From: Tetradesmus obliquus | Lineage: Eukaryota; Chlorophyta; Chlorophyceae; Sphaeropleales; Scenedesmaceae | Assembly (NCBI GenBank): GCA_030272155.1 | Contig: CP126191.1 | Location: 1,138,501-1,202,500 of the forward strand | Length of the DNA stretch: 64,000 bases | Direction of reading: 5' to 3' | Shown: one piece after another, positions 58,656 through 64,000 of the stretch | Numbering within the stretch: the stretch's first letter is position 1 | Layout: the number at the start of each line of letters is the position of its first letter | Notes under the pieces: generated by a model | Told to the model about the DNA's origin: nothing | Databases searched by the model: none | Seen by the model: the letters and a program-made list of their open reading frames with translations, nothing else | Made by a program: the position numbers and the translations under genes

Positions 58656-60124
58656 TGGCACATTGCCTGTCAACACATGCTGGTGTCAAAGTTGCGTGCA
58701 TGATGAGTTGAAGGAGCAACTCACACAATCACAGTTGCTCCTACACAGTCGACTGAAGCATAGCGCAACGCCAGCAACCCCTTCCCTTTAACACTACCTG
58801 TTCAGTACGCGACACATTGCACAGCAGCAGCATCCTACACCATCCGACAGACACATGTGTGCATCACCCCAAAGCGCATGGCATACCTGCTGTGGGCAGT
58901 CCTGTGATTGCAAACAGGCCGATGATGGGGAGCCACAGTGGGCTCTCTGGCTGGATGACGCCAAAGATTGCGTTCTTGTCAAAGTACTCAAACACTGAGC
59001 CGACCTGCAAAGGCGCAGTGGACAGCAGCAGCAGCAGCAGCAGCAGGAGCAGCAGCACGCCATGGTAACCACGCAATTCTGCACAATCACACTACCAGCA
59101 CTTGCGGGTGATGAGTACATGCTTGCACGCTTGACCGTCACGACTGCCAACCAGCAGCAAGCCTATCCAAACTGGCATGCACTGCAGGCCCTGCTGTTGC
59201 TGTCATGTGCTGCAGCTGCATGCCACCACTGCCATTTTGCTTGCCTCATCCTCACAACAGGCACAGGCAGCTCTGTCTGCTGGCAGTGCTGCAGAGTTTT
59301 AGAAGCACACAAGTACTACAATCAGTGCAAGTTGTGCTATTTCTGTATAGGATTGTTTGTTGCTCACTGATGCAATTGCCACGAAGCTGCTCAGCAGCAG
59401 GTACAGCGGCCAGGGCAGGTCTGGCTTGGCCTGTGCATTCAGCTCCCGCATCTTCTCACGCTGCACCCAGATGGGCAGCTCCTCGCCCCCTGGCTGCTGC
59501 TGCTGCTGCTGCTTGGCATCTGTCTGCTGCTTGACAGATTGGTGCACCAAACAGAATGGTACAGCAAACAGATTGGTACACGGAACAGGTTGGTACACCA
59601 AGCAAGTGAAGAGCATGCAGCAGGCAGCTTGGTGAACAGCATGGTAGTGGCATTGAGCTGTGGGATTGTTGAAAGATACTGCGTGCTGTGTCAGTGTGTG
59701 CTGGACATGTGATGTTCAGGATGTCCAAGTGTGGTCGTTGCTGTCTAGAAACAACAGTGCGGGGCTGTTACGCACATGCTGTGGATGGCATTGGGGTGCT
59801 ATAGCAGCAGCCATTCTGCTGGGTGGGGTGCATGTGCAGGAATGCAGTATGCAGATGCTGCTGCTATGTGCTCCTGCTGCTGCCTTGCATGGGCATGTGC
59901 AGCTCAACAAGACAGTAGCCATGTAAAATTCGGCATGATACCATACATCTTGCAAGATCATGCTTGAATAGCCTCACCTGCGTGGAGTTATCCTCCTGTG
60001 CCTGCACCCTCACCCTGCTTGCAACTGCATGCTGCCTTGGTGAGCAGATGCCTGCTGCTGCAAAGACTCGTCTCTGTGATAGCGAGACCGGCTTGAACGC
60101 AGCGACACGCGAAGCGGCCAACAT
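58516..60124 (-). CDS. Small plastid membrane protein, green-lineage type
   Basis: Exons 60124-59978, 59526-59368, 59004-58887 and 58595-58516 join in phase to give 167 residues. The first exon (MLAASRVAAFKPVSLSQRR, then an Ala/Arg/Val stretch) is a typical plastid transit peptide. The mature part has a Gln-rich segment, ELPIWVQREKMRELNAQ, a first membrane helix (PLYLLLSSFVAIASVG), the stretch FEYFDKNAIFGVIQPESPLW, and a second helix (LPIIGLFAITGLPTAAFLFF), then AANEAAEKQDRMDGYIK. It resembles uncharacterised chloroplast membrane proteins conserved in plants and algae, but I cannot name a function. The start could lie further upstream in the same frame. Confidence 0.72.
58596..58650 (-). repeat. 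CTG (sense) tract before plastid-protein exon 4
   Basis: About 18 CAG units on the + strand directly abut exon 58595-58516, so the tract itself supplies the acceptor CAG. Confidence 0.85.
59535..59602. repeat. 17-bp tandem repeat, four units
   Basis: Units CAGATTGGTGCACCAAA, CAGAATGGTACAGCAAA, CAGATTGGTACACGGAA and CAGGTTGGTACACCAAG follow without gaps. They lie just upstream (minus strand) of exon 59526-59368, where a branch point and pyrimidine tract would be expected. Confidence 0.9.
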
Positions 60125-60575
60125 GTTTGCTGTGTGGGTGTGGTGCTGGTGTGGTGCGTTCGTGGGTGCGTAAGCAAGCAACTGCGATCGTATCTCGTCA
60201 ATGGTACGAAACTTATGTTGGGATTCAGAGGCCACCTTGGTAAGGCTCCTGCTGACAGCAGTGGGTGACAAGGGGTCCAGCAGTAGCAGTGCTGCAGCCT
60301 TGTTGTGGGCAACTACTTACCGACCCCACATACTTGACGACAGTTCAGAACTCATATTAAGTTGTTTGTACAGTTGTTTATAATTCAGAAGTTGTCGCTC
60401 ACTACAGTCCTTGAATTGCAGCAGTACTTCAGTTGGTCACTACGCTGGCTTGGAGGAGCTGAGAACCATTCATAAGTTTCAAAATCATACATAGTCGGCT
60501 TAACGACAGCTTTACTGGCTGCAGTGCTCGGACGCACTTTCATTTCAGGCTGAGGACGTGGCAGCAGAAAACAGG
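60125..60575. promoter_or_regulatory. Divergent region, plastid protein / BTB gene
   Basis: About 450 bp between start codons. A TTTCATTTCAG at 60539-60549 looks like an acceptor, so the BTB gene may have an upstream 5' exon here. Confidence 0.4.
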
Positions 60576-62322
60576 ATGGGCTCCCAGTTTCTGAATTTCA
60601 ATGTGGCCGGGCACCGCTTCACAACGTCGAAGGACACCATACTCAAGGAGCCAGCGAGCAGGCTTGCCCTGATTGCCAGGTATGGCCGAGGTACTGAAGA
60701 GATGTCCACAGCTGCTGCTGCGCTGCTTTTCATGGCCAAACACAGAAGGTTATCACACATGTGCGTCCACAGCAGCCAACAGCACACAGCAGATAAGCTG
60801 CAGGACTCAGCAACGGTATGAAAGCAGCGTCTTGGGCTTTTAGATGCTACTCCTGCACTATGTCAGAGTGCACTTCATAACGCCTGCAACCTCCACTTGC
60901 TGTCGCACTGTACCTGAATGCGTCTGCGTGTCAGCGTCCCAAAGCCAAGAAGCATGCAGGCTGCACATCTATGCGGCCTTCTAGCAGCGGCCACTCAGCA
61001 GCTACACTATCCTGTGCACATTAGTGCACTCAGGGTTCTCTCTTCCTGCAAGCTCAGCACCCACACCCCACACAGCAGACACCACCCTGCCCTATGACGT
61101 ACTTGCACTGTGGACCACTGCTTCTGCTGCTGCAGGGGCGTGCTGCCAGCCAACAAGGATGAGGCCGGCTGCATCTTCCTGGACCGCGACCCGCGCCACT
61201 TCCAGCTGGTGCTCAACTACCTACGCGACGGCTGGTGCGCGCTGCCAAAAAGCCTGGAGGAGCGGCGCGAGCTGCTGCAGGAGGCCAGGTACTACCAGGT
61301 GAGGAGCATGCAGATGGAGAGTTAGTGCCAAGTCAGGTAAGAGGTCAGGAAACAGCGGCACCAGCTGCTGCAGGAGGTCAATTGCTACCAGGTGAGGAGG
61401 TTGCGGTTGCCCCTTCTGTTGTGCTTCCAGAAGGCCTGAAGCAGTAGCAGCCGATTAAGCACAATAATGCCTGAGTCCTGAAGCGCGAGGCAGCCTTCGC
61501 TCAGTCACCTGTGCGTACTGCCAGCTGCCGGGAGAGGATACAGCAGCTGTAAGCCAGGGTGTGAAACGCTGGCTGTTCTTAGCGCCTGTGGTCAAAATCT
61601 CAACTAAGTACCTGCAAGTACCCAATCTACTCCCCACACATTTCCTGCCCTGCAGCTGGCGAGCATGGAGGCCTGGGTGCGCACCCAGGATGTGCTCGGA
61701 GAGGCCGCGCTGCGCCCGCAGTCCCCGGACCCCTACAGCAGCAGCAATGCGGCGCTGAGCCTCAACCTGATGCCTGCAGTGGGCAGCCCCGGCACGCCGC
61801 CGCAGCAGCGCGCGTCGCTGTCAGCGCCCGGCGGCACTGCCGGCTATGCAGGATACTCTACATACTCGGCAGGATCCGAACCAGCCGCAAGCTTTGGGCC
61901 AGCAGCTGGCTCGTTGTCCATGCGCAATAGCTTCCTGAATGGCGCCAACCAGGACCTGCTGGCAGCAGGGACGGCAGCTGCTGCAGGCATCCGGTTCAGC
62001 AGCATCGGCCCTGCGTCTATTGCGGGTTACACCAGCAGGAGCTCTGCAGCTGCCAGCCCCGAGCCGACTGCTGCTTTCAGTGTGTTTGGCGCTGGTACCT
62101 CTTCCAGTCTGGCATACAGTTCACTCGGTGTGCCGGCCCGGCCCTCTTCTGCTTCGCCGTACATTGGAGCCATGGGTGCCAGCAGCAGCAGCAGCAGTCC
62201 TGCTGGTGACGTGGCGGCTGGCTACGCTGCCGGGTTTGCTGCTGCGCAGCAGAGCATGCTGGCCGCCAGGCGCTCCGTGGTGAGCCGTGAGTGTAGCCAA
62301 CAGCAGCAGCTGCTGCTGCTGT

Positions 62323-62365
<43 letters not shown>

Positions 62366-63012
62366 CGCTTGCACATGCAGACCAGTAGTTACAAGTATGC
62401 AAAGCAGTGGAACATCTGTAACAGTGTCCTTGCTGCACACACAGCAGCAGCTGTAGCAGCTGTCTCACATACTTCCCCTGGTGCCGCAGTGACATCCTTG
62501 TGACACACGCATGCATTGCCTTTCTTGTTCCTTGTGCAGTCAGCCGTGGACTTGATGGCTCTGCCAGAGACAAGCCCTCCAGCTACACCTGCCAGCAAGT
62601 TCCTCCCTACCCCTCAGGTAACAAATAGCTCTCTACCAGAAAGCGCACTGCAGGCATACATATATATGTGTACACACTCTCTGTAAGGGATGCATGCCCG
62701 CTGTTCCTTGCACAGAATGCAGCAATGGCACCGGGTACTGTCGAGCTCTGCAGGTTGTGCCAGCACAACCCCAGTAGCATCAACCAACGCAGCAGTTGAT
62801 GCAGCTACATGTTGCTCATGCCTTTATAATAAAATGATAAATCACGTGGTTGGTTGCCCTGCAGGCACAAGATGGCTTCAAGTGGACCAGCAGGTGCGTG
62901 GCGCTGCTGCTGCTGCTGCTGTTGCTGCTGTTGTGTTGCAACGCTGGCAGTACGCGCATCTCATGTTCGTCTGTGTCAGCACTGTCATCAACAAGGCACC
63001 AACAACAGCATG

Positions 63013-63049
<37 letters not shown>

Positions 63050-63842
63050 ACTGCTGCATGCCGCAGGTACCTGGCCAGCAATGCACAGATGCAGCAGGTG
63101 GCCACCACACTGCTGGAGCTGCTGTGCCTGCCGCCACACGCCAGCCTGCATGCGGGCAAGACAACGGTCAGCATCAGCAGCGAGTGTGACCACGACAGGA
63201 TCAGCGGCCTGGTGGGGCTGGCGGCGGGCAGCAGCGACAACAGGTTCAGGTATCAGGTGCGCCCCCTTGTACAGCGAGCTGGTGTGTAAGTGAGGATATG
63301 GCGGCGGCTTGCGTGAGGCCACAGCAATAGTACGGCTGTCGAACAATGCCATGAGCTCCTGTACAGGTGTGGTTTCAATTGCACAATTGCACTGCTGTCG
63401 CAGCTAGGTGCAGCGCACGAAGTCACACCATCTGGCAAGCTTGATGGCATGCACAGCACAGGGTGAACAGCGCACAGCCTGTAGTGGCTGCAGTTGGGCG
63501 CTGCTGCTGCGGCCGCAGCACGTGCAGAGCTCAATCGCCTCCTCAACACTGTCTGCTGCTGCTGGCGCTGTTGAGCGCTGCAGGTGGTGCGTGTGAAGAG
63601 CAGCGTGGGCTGGAGCTTTGAGTTCAGCCTGCGGCCCTCCTCCGACCTGGCGCTGTACGACAAGTACAACATCGCGGAGTACGTGCAGGTGAGGCGGGGC
63701 ACAGCTGCGTTTGAGTCTGGTTCACAGTTGCTTCAGGAAACAGCAGCGTCCTGCTGAATATAGATGAATGAGGATCACGCTGCAGGATGCAGCAGGACAA
63801 CGCACACACCTGCATACCAACTGTTGGTTCTGACTGCTGAGG

Positions 63843-63914
<72 letters not shown>

Positions 63915-64000
63915 TAGGATAACTGGTTTGTGCTGGCTGCATGCTTGAAGGACATGTATGGCGTGGTCATGGAGGAGGACAGCAGCGCAAAGCCCAAGTG
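60576..64000 (+). CDS. BTB/POZ (T1-type) domain protein, 3' incomplete
   Basis: Exons 60576-60679, 61136-61298, 61656-62279, 62540-62617, 62865-62893, 63067-63256, 63584-63688 and 63918-64000 (window edge) join in phase. The T1/BTB fold is in the first two exons: LNFNVAGHRFTTSKDTIL, then EAGCIFLDRDPRHFQLVLNY and LLQEARYYQ. This is as in KCTD proteins, which oligomerise and often act as adaptors for cullin-3 ubiquitin ligases. The third exon is a Ser/Ala/Gly-rich linker of about 200 residues. The later exons (KWTSRRYLASNAQMQQVATT, SSVGWSFEFSLRPSSDLALY, DNWFVLAACLKDMYGVVMEE) form a C-terminal domain I do not recognise. An upstream 5' exon is possible. Confidence 0.82.
61346..61391 (+). repeat. 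3'-part copy of BTB exon 2
   Basis: A diverged copy of the end of exon 61136-61298 (ELLQEARYYQ region) followed by a GTGAGG donor, about 95 bp downstream of the true one. Confidence 0.8.
62300..62362. repeat. CTG/CAG inverted tract in BTB intron
   Basis: A short CTG run followed at once by about 13 CAG units, able to fold back on itself. It lies just after the donor of exon 61656-62279. Confidence 0.8.
63845..63910 (+). repeat. (CTG)22 tract before BTB exon 8
   Basis: Twenty-two perfect CTG units on the sense strand. Only CTTTTAG separates them from exon 63918. It is the longest perfect triplet run at an acceptor in the window. Confidence 0.93.

Noticed and set aside
1-64000. CRISPR arrays, integrases, toxin-antitoxin or other prokaryotic defence systems
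   Set aside because: No repeat-spacer structure or matching proteins. The DNA is eukaryotic with spliceosomal introns. The exon-derived arrays resemble spaced repeats but are built from adjacent exons.

Overview
The window looks like nuclear DNA of a chlorophyte green alga, probably of the Chlamydomonadales/Sphaeropleales type (inference). The grounds are plastid starch, light-stress and thylakoid-type genes, many GT-AG introns, very abundant CTG/CAG tracts, poly-Gln and poly-Ala runs, and no bacterial operon structure. No tRNA, rRNA, CRISPR array or virus-like element was seen.

Layout, left to right: 3' part of a starch branching enzyme (+, 1-2515); a family-1 UDP-glycosyltransferase (-, 9416-4612); a MYND zinc-finger protein (+, 9895-14173); a 1,496-residue alanine-rich protein of unknown function in 15 exons (+, 15222-29846); an adenosine-specific-kinase-family protein (+, 31842-34955); an intronless bZIP factor (+, 35365-36903); a 4.6-kb gene-poor, repeat-rich stretch; a glutathione-S-transferase-like protein (+, 41490-44255); a bestrophin-type anion channel (-, 49854-45681); an ELIP-type chlorophyll-binding protein (-, 52140-50588); an ADP-ribosylglycohydrolase (+, 53312-56599); a small plastid membrane protein (-, 60124-58516); and a BTB/POZ (T1-type) protein running off the right edge (+, 60576-64000). 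I joined exons by hand, checking GT/AG sites and reading phase. Most genes give an uninterrupted frame.

The most striking property is not a gene. Ten of the eleven intron-containing genes carry extra partial copies of their own exons inside neighbouring introns or just past the stop codon, about fifty in all. A partial copy upstream of an exon almost always has an acceptor plus the exon's 5' part. A partial copy downstream has the exon's 3' part plus a donor. The exon body sits once, between the innermost copies. This is the footprint of repeated tandem duplications across exon-intron junctions, which fill introns with decoy or alternative splice sites. The extremes are in the ADP-ribosylglycohydrolase gene: seven decoy acceptors in a ~105-bp array before exon 5, and five copies of the terminal exon. 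In the glycosyltransferase a whole 54-nt exon is doubled with both splice sites.

A second pattern is strand polarity of triplet tracts. CTG runs on the sense strand sit at intron 3' ends next to acceptors, while exonic runs are CAG/GCA and encode poly-Gln, Ala or Ser. Other items are a candidate 760-bp non-autonomous DNA transposon in an intron, a seven-fold TGTAA array in an intron, a near-perfect 18-bp hairpin and several short dispersed repeats.

Functionally the genes are a mixed neighbourhood: starch metabolism, glycosyl transfer, thylakoid ion transport, light stress, detoxification and regulation. They do not form one pathway.
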